This document shows, in pieces, positions 27,139 through 35,142 of a stretch of DNA of 64,000 nucleotides. Under the pieces are notes generated by a model. The model saw nothing but the letters and a program-made list of their open reading frames with translations. It was not told where the DNA came from and searched no databases. Origin of the DNA: Sulfuricurvum sp. (GTDB lineage: Bacteria; Campylobacterota; Campylobacteria; Campylobacterales; Sulfurimonadaceae); contig NZ_JAUYFF010000001.1 in assembly GCF_030691015.1 (NCBI RefSeq), positions 434,001 to 498,000 on the forward strand. Direction: 5' to 3'. Position numbers and translations under genes: made by a program. The first letter of the stretch is position 1. Each line of letters opens with the position of its first letter.

Positions 27139-28260
27139 ATGAAACGAGTATATGTCTGGACACTTCCTACGCGGCTGTTTCACTGGCTGTTTGTCTTACT
27201 GATTATAGCTAGCTTGATCAGTACCGAAGAAGATCGATGGTTAAATATCCATGCTGCGATCGGGAGTGCCGTGGGCGCATTGGTTCTCTTTCGGATTGTG
27301 TGGGGAATCATAGGGCCAAGATATTCCCGTTTCGGTGATTTTCATCTCTCTATTGATGCATTAAAAGAGTACCTTTTATCCCTTTTAAACCCATCTCGCC
27401 GCACTATTGGGCACAATCCGGCGGCTAGCTATGTGATGGTTGCGATGCTCTCTACGGTAGTTCTTGCCGTATCCAGCGGTATGCTTGCCTATGGCATAGC
27501 GGAAAACAGAGGTCTACTCGCATCGTTGCATACAGGTTTTTTTCAAGACATGGAGATATTTGAAGAGATTCACGAGTTTTTTGTCAATCTCTTATGGGTT
27601 TTGATTGCGGCACATGTGGGGGGAGTGTTGGTTGATCGACTCCTGCACAAAGAGGATCGCACCCTCAACTCTATCATCGACGGACATAAAAATATGGAGG
27701 GGGAGAGTGCCACTTTATCATGGTACCAAAAAGTCGTAGCCCTTATCGGTATCGGCGGTACTATTGCACTTCTCGTCTATGCTCTCACAACTCCAAACAA
27801 CCCTCTTATCGCAGGGTACAATAAAAAGGTTGATTACGCAAAAGTCAATCCCGTTTTCGTTAATGAATGCGGTTCATGCCATACCCTCTATCCCCCTTCC
27901 CTTCTGCCCAGGGAGTCGTGGGTGAAATTGATGGGGGATTTATCGAATCATTTTGGTGACGATGCTTCGCTAGATTCGGCCGATCAGCAATCAATACGTG
28001 AGTATCTCTTAGCACATTCGGCAGAAACTTCCACGCAGGAGATGTCGTTCAAAATGATGCAATCACTTGAAAAACGCGATATGATAGCAATTACCCAAAC
28101 ACCGTTTTGGAAAAAAAGACATAAGCATATATCGGAAGAGATTTTTAAAAGCGATAAGGTTAAAAGCCGCGCAAACTGCAAAGTGTGTCACTCCGATGTA
28201 GAGGAGGGACGTATTGAAGACAGTGCCATTAAAATCCTACCGATCGGAGGGAACGGATGA
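27139..28260 (+). CDS. Cytochrome b561-type membrane protein fused to a DHC-like diheme domain
   Basis: A 373-residue fusion. Residues 1-170 are a four-helix cytochrome b561-type domain, with candidate heme-b histidines in TRLFHWLFVL, NIHAA, SLHTGFF and IAAHVGG. A fifth membrane segment (about 197-217) leads to a periplasmic diheme domain (about 236-360), with CGSCH (244-248) and CKVCH (347-351). That domain shares SLLPRESWVKLMGDLSNHFG with the separate DHC protein encoded just upstream. It likely takes electrons from the quinol pool and hands them through its own c-hemes to DHC/SHP. It overlaps the next gene by 4 bases. Confidence 0.85.
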   Translation: MKRVYVWTLPTRLFHWLFVLLIIASLISTEEDRWLNIHAAIGSAVGALVLFRIVWGIIGPRYSRFGDFHLSIDALKEYLLSLLNPSRRTIGHNPAASYVMVAMLSTVVLAVSSGMLAYGIAENRGLLASLHTGFFQDMEIFEEIHEFFVNLLWVLIAAHVGGVLVDRLLHKEDRTLNSIIDGHKNMEGESATLSWYQKVVALIGIGGTIALLVYALTTPNNPLIAGYNKKVDYAKVNPVFVNECGSCHTLYPPSLLPRESWVKLMGDLSNHFGDDASLDSADQQSIREYLLAHSAETSTQEMSFKMMQSLEKRDMIAITQTPFWKKRHKHISEEIFKSDKVKSRANCKVCHSDVEEGRIEDSAIKILPIGGNG

Positions 28261-28640
28261 AATCCTATATTTTTTTAATACTAGCGATGATGTTAGCTCT
28301 CACCCATGCCTACGCCGATGATGACAATCACCGTTTTCCGATGGATCTGCATGATTTGAAGTTGTCCCCGCAGCAACACAAAGCGGTAGAATCGGCTATG
28401 AAAGAGTACCAACACGACTACCGCCGCTTTCACCGCCAAAATGAGCAAATAGAAAAAGAATCGAATCTCTTGCTTCTGGATCCAATATTCGATGAAAAAA
28501 CATTTCGCACTAAAAACATGGAGATGGCACGTGGCTCAATAGAGATTCGAATACGATTGTTTTCCCGCCTCCATACGATTTTGACTCCTGAGCAGAAACG
28601 GCGTTTTATTCGACATATTGAGGAGTGGGACATTGAGTAA
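28257..28640 (+). CDS. Periplasmic CpxP/Spy-like LTxxQ protein
   Basis: A 127-residue exported protein. The signal peptide is MKSYIFLILAMMLALTHAYA, followed by a mostly helical, charged mature part. Two motifs resemble the LTxxQ boxes of the Spy/CpxP family: LSPQQHKAVE near 38 and LTPEQKRRFI near 111. Proteins of this family chaperone or sense envelope proteins and dampen two-component kinases. Here it is encoded directly before a response regulator and kinase (8-base overlap with the regulator), so a sensor-accessory role is inferred. Confidence 0.7.
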   Translation: MKSYIFLILAMMLALTHAYADDDNHRFPMDLHDLKLSPQQHKAVESAMKEYQHDYRRFHRQNEQIEKESNLLLLDPIFDEKTFRTKNMEMARGSIEIRIRLFSRLHTILTPEQKRRFIRHIEEWDIE

Positions 28641-29304
28641 AAAAGTCCTTTTAATAGAAGATGACATCTCATTACAAGAGTTAATTATCTCTTTTTTGGA
28701 TTCGTACGGATTTGAAACCCTCGGGTATGCCGATCCGAAAAAGGCTCTTGAAGCTTTGTTGGATCGCCGCGAGCCTTTTGACATCGTCGTTCTTGATCTG
28801 ATGCTGCCGGGAATGGATGGATTTGATGTCGCCAAAAAGATTAAAAGCCAGCTCGATATACCTATCATAATCTCCTCTGCCCGTACCGATATTGGAAATA
28901 AAATCTACGGCTACGATTTGGGTGCCGATGATTATCTTGACAAACCGTATGAGCCCCGAGAACTAGTCCTCCGCTTAGAAGCTATACTCCGCCGATATGG
29001 ACGTAAAAATGAACTTGTCGTCTCCGATTTCGCGATCAATGAAGCCAATCATTCGATACTTATGGAGGGGTATCCGATCGATTTAACACGGATTGAATTC
29101 GATATCTTTTTACTCTTGATCAAAAATCGGGGTAAAAATCTCTCCCGTGATCAGATCATCGGCTCTTTAGGACTCGGCGATGAAACCAAACACCGTACCA
29201 TCGATATGCATATCAGCAATATCCGCCAAAAAATAGGGGATGATGCAAAAGAGCCCCGTTACATCAAATCGGTGTGGGGAATCGGCTACAAATTTACAGG
29301 ATAA
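28633..29304 (+). CDS. OmpR/PhoB-family response regulator
   Basis: A 223-residue regulator. The receiver domain (about 1-118) has the acidic pair EDD (9-11), the phosphoacceptor Asp55 in VVLDLMLPG, the SSART switch residue region, and Lys in LDKPYEPRE. The DNA-binding winged helix (about 125-222) ends VWGIGYKF. I start at TTG 28633 (SKKVLLIEDD, normal length), with GGAG 8 bases upstream. An earlier in-frame TTG at 28618 adds five residues. It is paired with the kinase 3 bases downstream and probably regulates its own cytochrome operon. Confidence 0.88.
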   Translation: MSKKVLLIEDDISLQELIISFLDSYGFETLGYADPKKALEALLDRREPFDIVVLDLMLPGMDGFDVAKKIKSQLDIPIIISSARTDIGNKIYGYDLGADDYLDKPYEPRELVLRLEAILRRYGRKNELVVSDFAINEANHSILMEGYPIDLTRIEFDIFLLLIKNRGKNLSRDQIIGSLGLGDETKHRTIDMHISNIRQKIGDDAKEPRYIKSVWGIGYKFTG

Positions 29305-29307
29305 TCT

Positions 29308-30525
29308 ATGTCTATCTTTACGAAAATTACCCTTTTATTCAGTATCAGCTTCCTCCTTATGGTGGGAATCGGCTATCAAATAGACACGATCAATACCCAA
29401 AAATATGAATCGATTATTCTCCAAAAATACAAAACAGATGCTCGTAAAATATTTACGTGGATGGCAACATCCTCGACCGACCAACTTGATAATCAGCTTA
29501 AAACATTAAATCTACTAAAAACACCCCCCTCTTCCCCCAAACGGATCATTCTGCGCCAACCTCATACGTTCGGTATTCTTGAGGTATATGAATCGTTCAA
29601 TGAAGAATACATCCTCCATGTCCGATATTTTGACGAAGATCTTTATTTATGTGATACAACATTAGAGGAGACACAAAAAGAGGGATGGGTGCTTAACGCT
29701 TTGGTTCTTGCCGATATGGTGGTATTGGCGATTATTTTTATCATTATTCTTAGGATGCTCTCCCCTCTTAATTCTATCGCGACAAGTATGCGCCGATTTG
29801 CGCGGGGAGAGTATGAAAGCCGTAGCACTATAAACACTCACGATGAGATAGGAGAAGTGGCACATACCTATAATGAAATGGCCCAAACGATCGAGAATCT
29901 GATCATTTCGCGCCAAGAGTTACTCCGTGATGTCGGACATGAACTGCGTACCCCCATTGCCAGAGGATTGTTTGCGCTTGAGGAGATCGACGATTCCAAA
30001 GGGCGAGATATCTTAAAACACTCTTTTAAAGAACTCGATCAATTGACTCGGGAACTTCTCGAGATCGAAAAACTACAGGCAACTGACATCATAAAATCTG
30101 AGAGCTTCAGTAGTGAAACACTCATTTTGGAAGCCCTCTCTAAGCTTTGCCTTAGCGACGAATCCTCTATCCACGTGACTATCAAAGAAAATTTTATCCT
30201 TAAAGGGGATCTGCAGTATCTTTCACTGGCATTGAAAAATCTGCTCGACAATGCCCTCAAATACACCGATCAGCTTCCCATAACGTTGGAAGTCGCCTCG
30301 AATCGTATCAGCGTTTTTAATCACGGAGGCCCGCTGGAGAGAGAGTTCGGCTATTTTCTGACCCCTTTTACCCGTCAAGAGAGTTCACGCACGACTCAAG
30401 GGTTCGGTTTGGGGCTTAATATCGTCAGTAAAATTGTGAGTAAACACGGTTTTTCACTTATCTACGATTACAAAAATGGATATCACTGTTTCTCAATCAT
30501 TACCGATTCTGATGAATTATCTTAA
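29308..30525 (+). CDS. Sensor histidine kinase (HAMP, HisKA, HATPase)
   Basis: A 405-residue membrane kinase. The first span is near 7-23, a periplasmic loop of about 110 residues follows, and the second span is near 131-150. A HAMP linker (LNSIATSMRRFARGEYESRS), a H-box with His211 (GHELRTP), an N-box (NLLDNALKY) and G-boxes (GFGLGLNIVSKI) complete the standard order. The ligand of the short periplasmic domain is unknown. The location beside SHP/DHC/CpxP-like genes suggests sensing of an envelope redox or ligand state. Partner of the regulator upstream. Confidence 0.88.
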   Translation: MSIFTKITLLFSISFLLMVGIGYQIDTINTQKYESIILQKYKTDARKIFTWMATSSTDQLDNQLKTLNLLKTPPSSPKRIILRQPHTFGILEVYESFNEEYILHVRYFDEDLYLCDTTLEETQKEGWVLNALVLADMVVLAIIFIIILRMLSPLNSIATSMRRFARGEYESRSTINTHDEIGEVAHTYNEMAQTIENLIISRQELLRDVGHELRTPIARGLFALEEIDDSKGRDILKHSFKELDQLTRELLEIEKLQATDIIKSESFSSETLILEALSKLCLSDESSIHVTIKENFILKGDLQYLSLALKNLLDNALKYTDQLPITLEVASNRISVFNHGGPLEREFGYFLTPFTRQESSRTTQGFGLGLNIVSKIVSKHGFSLIYDYKNGYHCFSIITDSDELS

Positions 30526-30561
30526 ATCATGTGAGCAAAGTTGGTTTTAGAACCTCGTCGC

Positions 30562-30567
30562 TATAAT
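30562..30567 (+). promoter_or_regulatory. -10 box before the 77-residue protein
   Basis: TATAAT lies 25 bases before the start at 30593, with a TTGGTT possible -35 15 bases upstream. It suggests that this small gene is transcribed apart from the kinase operon. Confidence 0.45.
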
Positions 30568-30592
30568 CTCTTGTCTATTAAAAAGAGGTTTT

Positions 30593-30826
30593 ATGATTTC
30601 ACTTACCCATATTGAAGCGGCACTGGCTGCCGTTGATGCCGAAGTCAAAGCTCTGCTTTACAATAACTCCCTCTCACTGAGTGAAAAAGATGAAAAGATG
30701 CTGCCGTTGTTGAGAGAGAGCAAGGTACTGAAACAAGCGCATGAGGATTTATGTTATTTACGAGACAATCCACCCAGCAGTCCAAGCGGCTGCAAGGCGG
30801 GAAGTTATAGAAAAGAAGACGAATAG
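30593..30826 (+). CDS. Small hypothetical protein
   Basis: A 77-residue acidic protein that I do not recognise. The first 55 residues are predicted helical with a heptad-like leucine pattern (LTHIEAALAAVDAEVKALLY, then LPLLRESKVLKQAHEDLCYL). The tail is proline/serine-rich (NPPSSPSGC). It has no signal peptide. GAGG with 6-base spacing supports the start, and a TATAAT box precedes it. It is convergent with the OmpA-family gene 12 bases away. Confidence 0.6.
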   Translation: MISLTHIEAALAAVDAEVKALLYNNSLSLSEKDEKMLPLLRESKVLKQAHEDLCYLRDNPPSSPSGCKAGSYRKEDE

Positions 30827-30838
30827 AGCGCCTTCCCC

Positions 30839-31948
30839 TTAGTGGGTAAGCTCAACTTCGATACGACGGTTTTCAGCACGTCCTGATTTCGTTTTATTCG
30901 AGGCAACCGGCTGTGATTCACCTTTGCCTGCACTACTTAAACGAGAAGCATCAACACCGTTTTCTACAAGCATTGATTTTACTTTTTCCGCACGTTTTTC
31001 GGAGAGTTTTTGATTGTATACGTCTGATGCTGTGCTATCGGTATGTCCGATAATATTTGCACTGTACGCCGGACTCGCTTTTAAGAAATCAGCGAATGCC
31101 GCAACTTTTGCAGTCCCTTGCGCATCTACTTTATTGGAATTTGTACCAAAATTCAAATGCAATGTCGCTTTAAGAGGACACCCGTCCACATCCACTTTAA
31201 ATCCTGCAGGCGTGCCTGGACATTTATCGCTATCATCCATTACACCGTCTTTGTCGCTGTCGATCGGTGCAGCAGCTTTTGCAGGTTGTACCACAGGGGC
31301 AGGGACAACTACCGGCTTCGGCTCAGGTTTCGGTTCAGGTGCAAGCGCTGTAGCGACAACCGGAGCGGCAACGGCAGCAACTACCGGAGCCGCCTTTTCG
31401 TCAAAACTAAATGTCAATCCTGCAAGTGCGGCAACATTATGAACTTCACCGTTGCTTCCGTCAACTCCGTTATTGTTCATTTTATACAGATAAAGTGCCT
31501 CAAGTTTGAGCGCAATTTGTTTGGTAATGTCCGCTTTTAATCCAAGACCCGCATCTAAAAGCATCCCATCATAATCGCTTGGATGTGTGTTCGTGTACCA
31601 CTCGTACCCCAAACCTGCTTTCGCAAACGGAGTAATCATGCTATCGGTCGGCATTTCATAAACACCGTTGAGCATTGTTGTCAAAACTCCGGTTTTGCCT
31701 GCTTCACCTGTAACTTTGTCACGTCCGTATAGAACGGAAAGCTCTGGTTTAATAGTTTCACAGGCATTATTCATTTGTAGCTCCACGCCGTACACAGCGT
31801 GATTATCCACACCACCCATAGCGCTTGGGTTAGTTTCATCGGATGTGCTGTTCCAGAGATAGCCGACTACCGGCGTCACTTCATAATTATAATCGCTTGC
31901 GCCAAGCAGTGTTGCGGCAAGTAAGCTGGAAAATACTAATTTTTTCAT
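30839..31948 (-). CDS. OmpA-family outer membrane protein
   Basis: A 369-residue envelope protein. The signal peptide is MKKLVFSSLLAATLLGAS. An eight-strand beta-barrel-like N-terminal domain follows (about 20-185). A proline/valine/alanine linker (PEPKPEPKPVVVPAPVV) comes next, then a calcium-binding thrombospondin type 3-like segment (DSDKDGVMDDSDKCPGTP), and an OmpA peptidoglycan-binding domain (about 265-369; IIGHTDSTAS, LSEKRAEKVK, NRRIEVEL). It tethers outer membrane to cell wall. It has an AAGGAG ribosome site and its own promoter. Confidence 0.9.
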   Translation of the reverse strand: MKKLVFSSLLAATLLGASDYNYEVTPVVGYLWNSTSDETNPSAMGGVDNHAVYGVELQMNNACETIKPELSVLYGRDKVTGEAGKTGVLTTMLNGVYEMPTDSMITPFAKAGLGYEWYTNTHPSDYDGMLLDAGLGLKADITKQIALKLEALYLYKMNNNGVDGSNGEVHNVAALAGLTFSFDEKAAPVVAAVAAPVVATALAPEPKPEPKPVVVPAPVVQPAKAAAPIDSDKDGVMDDSDKCPGTPAGFKVDVDGCPLKATLHLNFGTNSNKVDAQGTAKVAAFADFLKASPAYSANIIGHTDSTASDVYNQKLSEKRAEKVKSMLVENGVDASRLSSAGKGESQPVASNKTKSGRAENRRIEVELTH

Positions 31949-31981
31949 GGTATAGTCTCCTTAAGACAGTAGTATAAAATA

Positions 31982-31987
31982 ATTATA
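31982..31987 (-). promoter_or_regulatory. -10 box of the OmpA-family gene
   Basis: Minus-strand TATAAT lies 34 bases before the start, within an A/T-rich stretch. No clear -35 is present. Confidence 0.5.
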
Positions 31988-32021
31988 ACAAAAACACATT
32001 CTGAATATCGCTAAAAAATAT

Positions 32022-32354
32022 TTAATTGTTTTTCTTAATGGTTTCAAATTCAGTTTGCATCGTCGTGAGCATCGCAAAAACCTCTTGGTTAAGTTGCGCT
32101 TCAGCGGCATCTATCCGTTCAAGATGTGAACGCTTAAGACCTTCAAGTTTTTGAAGTGTCGTTTGAAAAAGCTGTTCGTCATCCGTCAGAAGAACAATCT
32201 CATCTTTAGGAGCCCATTTACGTTTTACCGTATCATTGTGGCGAAATTCAAAAATAATATTCTGAGAATTCTCAGAACTAATATATCGTGGTACGGTGTA
32301 CGCAAGATAATGTTTTTTTGGATCGCCATGGTGTCGTTGGATTACATAGTACAT
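32022..32354 (-). CDS. Hypothetical protein
   Basis: A 110-residue cytoplasmic protein that I do not recognise. The N-terminal half looks beta-rich and basic (MYYVIQRHHGDPKKHYLAYT). The C-terminal half (about 60-108) is a long acidic helix, possibly coiled coil (LQKLEGLKRSHLERIDAAEA). Codon use looks normal and it is divergent from the oxidoreductase gene at 32428. It is not linked to OmpA beyond strand. Confidence 0.6.
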   Translation of the reverse strand: MYYVIQRHHGDPKKHYLAYTVPRYISSENSQNIIFEFRHNDTVKRKWAPKDEIVLLTDDEQLFQTTLQKLEGLKRSHLERIDAAEAQLNQEVFAMLTTMQTEFETIKKNN

Positions 32355-32427
32355 CGGATAAGTATAACATAAATTGAATTTTATCGCTCTTTGTGATAAA
32401 GTATTGGAAGATTAAAAGGGAGTGTAT

Positions 32428-33375
32428 ATGGAACATCTGTATGAGTTAGCCATTATAGGAGCAGGTCCTGCAGGGATAGCGACAGCGATCGAAAGCTATG
32501 CGGTAGGAATGCGGGATATTATCTTGCTCGAAAAAGATGAAAACCATAACGCAACTATTCGAAAGTTTTATAAAGATAACAAACGGGTCGATAAAGATTG
32601 GAAAGGGCAAAAAGTAGAACTGGACGGCACTATCTATTTTATGGACGGAACCAAAGAGTCTACCCTCGATTTTTTCGATCAACTCCTCGATCATGAATCT
32701 TTAGAGCTTCGAACCCATACGGAAGTGCAAAAGATAGTAAAAACATCCGAAGGATTTGAGGTGTTTATTGCCGGAGGATCTATTCGGGCTAAATATGTCG
32801 TCGTCACCATCGGGCGTATGGGTAAACCGAATAAGCCCGATTACAAAATCCCCCCCTCTATCAAAAATCAAATCCATTTTACCCTTGATGGATGCGGAAC
32901 CAATGAAAAGATCATGGTCGTCGGAGGTGGAGACTCTGCCATCGAATACGCTGTAGAGTTGTGTGATAAAAATGAGGTATCCATCTGTTATCGTCGAGGG
33001 ACATTCCGTCGAGCCAATCCTACCAATCAGGCCGATATCGATAAAGCTGTTTCCAATGGATGTGTTAGAGCACTACTGAATACTGAAATTACAGAGCTTG
33101 ATAGTGAATCCGGAAAAGTAAAAGTCCACTTTGGGGACGACTCATCCGAACTTTTTGATCGGATTGTCTATGCTATCGGAGGAACAACACCAAGCGGATT
33201 TTTATCGGGGAGCGGCATCCGTGAAGAAGACGGCAAACCGGTACATGATGAAAATTATCAAACCAATGTTGAGGGATTGTTTGTAGCAGGTGATATCACT
33301 CAAGAATCGGGCGGTTCGATTGCATTAGGGCTAAATCACGGTTTTGCGATTGCCCACTATATAAAATCTTTATAA
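32428..33375 (+). CDS. FAD/NAD(P)-binding oxidoreductase (YpdA/thioredoxin reductase-like)
   Basis: A 315-residue flavoprotein. The FAD-binding motif IIGAGPAGIA is near the N-terminus, the NADPH motif is MVVGGGDSAIEYA, and the C-terminal FAD motif is GLFVAGDIT. It lacks the CxxC redox pair of true thioredoxin reductase, so it resembles YpdA/ferredoxin-NADP reductase-like members (bacillithiol disulfide reductase in Gram-positives); its substrate here is unknown. I start at ATG 32428, 7 bases from AAAAGGGAG, rather than a GTG at 32422 which is too close. Confidence 0.82.
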   Translation: MEHLYELAIIGAGPAGIATAIESYAVGMRDIILLEKDENHNATIRKFYKDNKRVDKDWKGQKVELDGTIYFMDGTKESTLDFFDQLLDHESLELRTHTEVQKIVKTSEGFEVFIAGGSIRAKYVVVTIGRMGKPNKPDYKIPPSIKNQIHFTLDGCGTNEKIMVVGGGDSAIEYAVELCDKNEVSICYRRGTFRRANPTNQADIDKAVSNGCVRALLNTEITELDSESGKVKVHFGDDSSELFDRIVYAIGGTTPSGFLSGSGIREEDGKPVHDENYQTNVEGLFVAGDITQESGGSIALGLNHGFAIAHYIKSL

Positions 33376-33376
33376 A

Positions 33377-33730
33377 TTAATCTTTCAGGATAGGTTCGCT
33401 TTGATGGCTTAATTCTCCATCAGGGCTAAAAACGGTGAGCTGTATTGTCGCATGAAGGTATTCAGAGGTGACGAGAGGATCAAAATCTTCATCCTGAAAT
33501 GCGGCTGCTTTAGCATTATAGATGATATCTTCCAAAAGAGAACGCTCTACTGTTTGCGTCTTAGACATCCCTCGAATTTTAGTACCGAGATAAAGGGTAA
33601 TTTGTGTCGCCATCGGCTCACGTAAAATCGGGTATTGTTCAAGTAGTTCACGTCGCTCTATAGAATTTTGTCCTTGTAAAACTTCTTCGATAGAGGTTCG
33701 TGCGATGGTTAATAATACGGATTGAGACAT
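33377..33730 (-). CDS. Small degenerate AMMECR1-like protein
   Basis: A 117-residue protein whose order of motifs matches AMMECR1: LLTIARTSIEEVLQG at the start, a strand with ITLYLGTKIRG, then IYNAKAAAFQDEDFDPL, and YLHATIQLTVFSPDG at the end. AMMECR1 proteins are usually 170-200 residues and carry an RGCIG core; here the core reads RGMSKT and the cysteine is lost, and the C-terminal part is missing. It may be a reduced family member or an unrelated protein with similar helices. The gene is alone, convergent with the oxidoreductase (1-base gap). Confidence 0.55.
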   Translation of the reverse strand: MSQSVLLTIARTSIEEVLQGQNSIERRELLEQYPILREPMATQITLYLGTKIRGMSKTQTVERSLLEDIIYNAKAAAFQDEDFDPLVTSEYLHATIQLTVFSPDGELSHQSEPILKD

Positions 33731-33773
33731 ATCTATTAACCCCTTTTAACTATTTTTATGCTGTTATTATAGC

Positions 33774-34625
33774 TTACTTATCCTCAGGTGTTATCGCAAT
33801 TTCGAATCCGAGGTCTTTAAGCATCATCAAATCGCTGTGAGCTTCTCGTCCAGCTGTCGTGAGATAATTTCCGATCACAATACTATTAGCGCCTGCTTTG
33901 AAAATTTCATGCTGACGCTCTTTAAAGGTGATCTCCCTCCCTCCGGCAATCATAATCCGATCCGCATTCTCCAAAATTTCCCGTGCAAGGGTAATCAAAC
34001 CCAATGATTCATCGACGCTAAGCGGATTAGGATTAAGCGGCAATGCAGAATTATGATGATAAAAATTAAGGGGGACCGAAATTGGATTCAATTCTTTTAG
34101 AGAATAAAGCATACTAAGGCGATCGTCCTGTGTTTCACCCATTCCGAAAATCCCGCCACTGATTAGTTTTAAACCTGAGCGGTTAACGTTTTCACACGTC
34201 TCATACCGCTCATCCCATGGATGTGTCGTGCACACCTGAGGATAAAAATCGCGACTCGTTTCGAGATTGTGGTTGTAGGCACTTATCCCTGCCTGCTTAA
34301 GCTCGTTTAATTGCTCCAACGTTGCCGTACCGTTACAGGCGATCAGACGTAAACGGGGAACTTCGCGCTTCAGAGTAGAGGCAACATTACAGACAAAATC
34401 GAGCGTCTTATCATCCAACCCTTTTTGTGCGGTTACAAGACAAAATCCTAATGCCCCTAATGCCTCAAGTCGGTGTGCCTCTTCTAAAATTTCCGCAATC
34501 GGTTTTTGTTTATAACGCTCAATATCGGCTTTGTATTTGACGCTTTGGCTACAAAATTTGCAATCTTCGTTACAAGTTCCACTGTTAATATTACAAATTG
34601 AGCAGAGAAAAATCTTTTGAGCCAT
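33774..34625 (-). CDS. bioB: Biotin synthase
   Basis: A 283-residue radical SAM enzyme that inserts sulfur into dethiobiotin. Cys18, Cys22 and Cys25 in TCNEDCKFC bind the SAM cluster. The barrel has GFCLVTAQKG, NHNLETSRDFYP, and the SGGIFGMGETQDDRL segment. A conserved arginine of the [2Fe-2S] site region lies in IMIAGGREI. It is shorter than E. coli BioB (346) because the N- and C-terminal extensions are reduced, as in Campylobacter. I start at ATG 34625. The longer ORF overlaps the phosphodiesterase gene and adds nothing conserved. Confidence 0.92.
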   Translation of the reverse strand: MAQKIFLCSICNINSGTCNEDCKFCSQSVKYKADIERYKQKPIAEILEEAHRLEALGALGFCLVTAQKGLDDKTLDFVCNVASTLKREVPRLRLIACNGTATLEQLNELKQAGISAYNHNLETSRDFYPQVCTTHPWDERYETCENVNRSGLKLISGGIFGMGETQDDRLSMLYSLKELNPISVPLNFYHHNSALPLNPNPLSVDESLGLITLAREILENADRIMIAGGREITFKERQHEIFKAGANSIVIGNYLTTAGREAHSDLMMLKDLGFEIAITPEDK

Positions 34626-34626
34626 A

Positions 34627-35142
34627 TTATGCCCTTTCAAATGAATAATGGCGCTCTTCAAAATGTTCACTCCCGACTTCGCGGAAATAATGGGTAACAT
34701 TGAAGGCATTATCGGTAATCTCTAACATGGCGCAACCAGAGAACGGTTCATCACGTGCGCATGTCTCTCCCGGATTCAAAAAGAGCGTTCTATTTTTAAA
34801 ATCGCATTCAAACACGTGCGTATGTCCGAAGACAATCACTTCGACATCACCGTTCATATAAAAAGGTAAATGCATCAGTTTGAAGCTCGCTCCGCCGAGT
34901 TTAAAATAATGGGGTTCCTGGACGAGATTATACCGGTCATGGTACTCAATCAATCCTGCATCGTTATTCCCATACACGGCAACATAACGCAATCCGCTAC
35001 TTTTAAGCTGTTCTAGAATTTCGGGTTTGACAATATCCCCCGCATGAATTAAAAATTCAGCCCCTTCTTGAACCAAATGATCAATTACTTTTTGCGAACG
35101 CCCTTTTTTAGAATGGGTATCGGATAACAATCCGATTTTCAT
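34627..35142 (-). CDS. YfcE/MJ0936-family metallophosphodiesterase
   Basis: A 171-residue metallophosphoesterase. The four metal motifs are present: SDTHSKKG (D-x-H), HAGDIV (GD), YGNNDA (GN) and FGHTHVFE (GHTH). Family members hydrolyse phosphodiesters with manganese; the natural substrate is unknown. The start overlaps the topA stop by 4 bases, and bioB starts 1 base after its stop, so topA-yfcE-bioB form a transcript. Confidence 0.9.
   Translation of the reverse strand: MKIGLLSDTHSKKGRSQKVIDHLVQEGAEFLIHAGDIVKPEILEQLKSSGLRYVAVYGNNDAGLIEYHDRYNLVQEPHYFKLGGASFKLMHLPFYMNGDVEVIVFGHTHVFECDFKNRTLFLNPGETCARDEPFSGCAMLEITDNAFNVTHYFREVGSEHFEERHYSFERA

Noticed and set aside
32380-32400. Inverted repeat TTTATC...GATAAA before the oxidoreductase gene
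   Set aside because: Only a 6-bp AT-rich arm on each side; such pairs are common by chance in A/T-rich gaps, and no regulator is known nearby.
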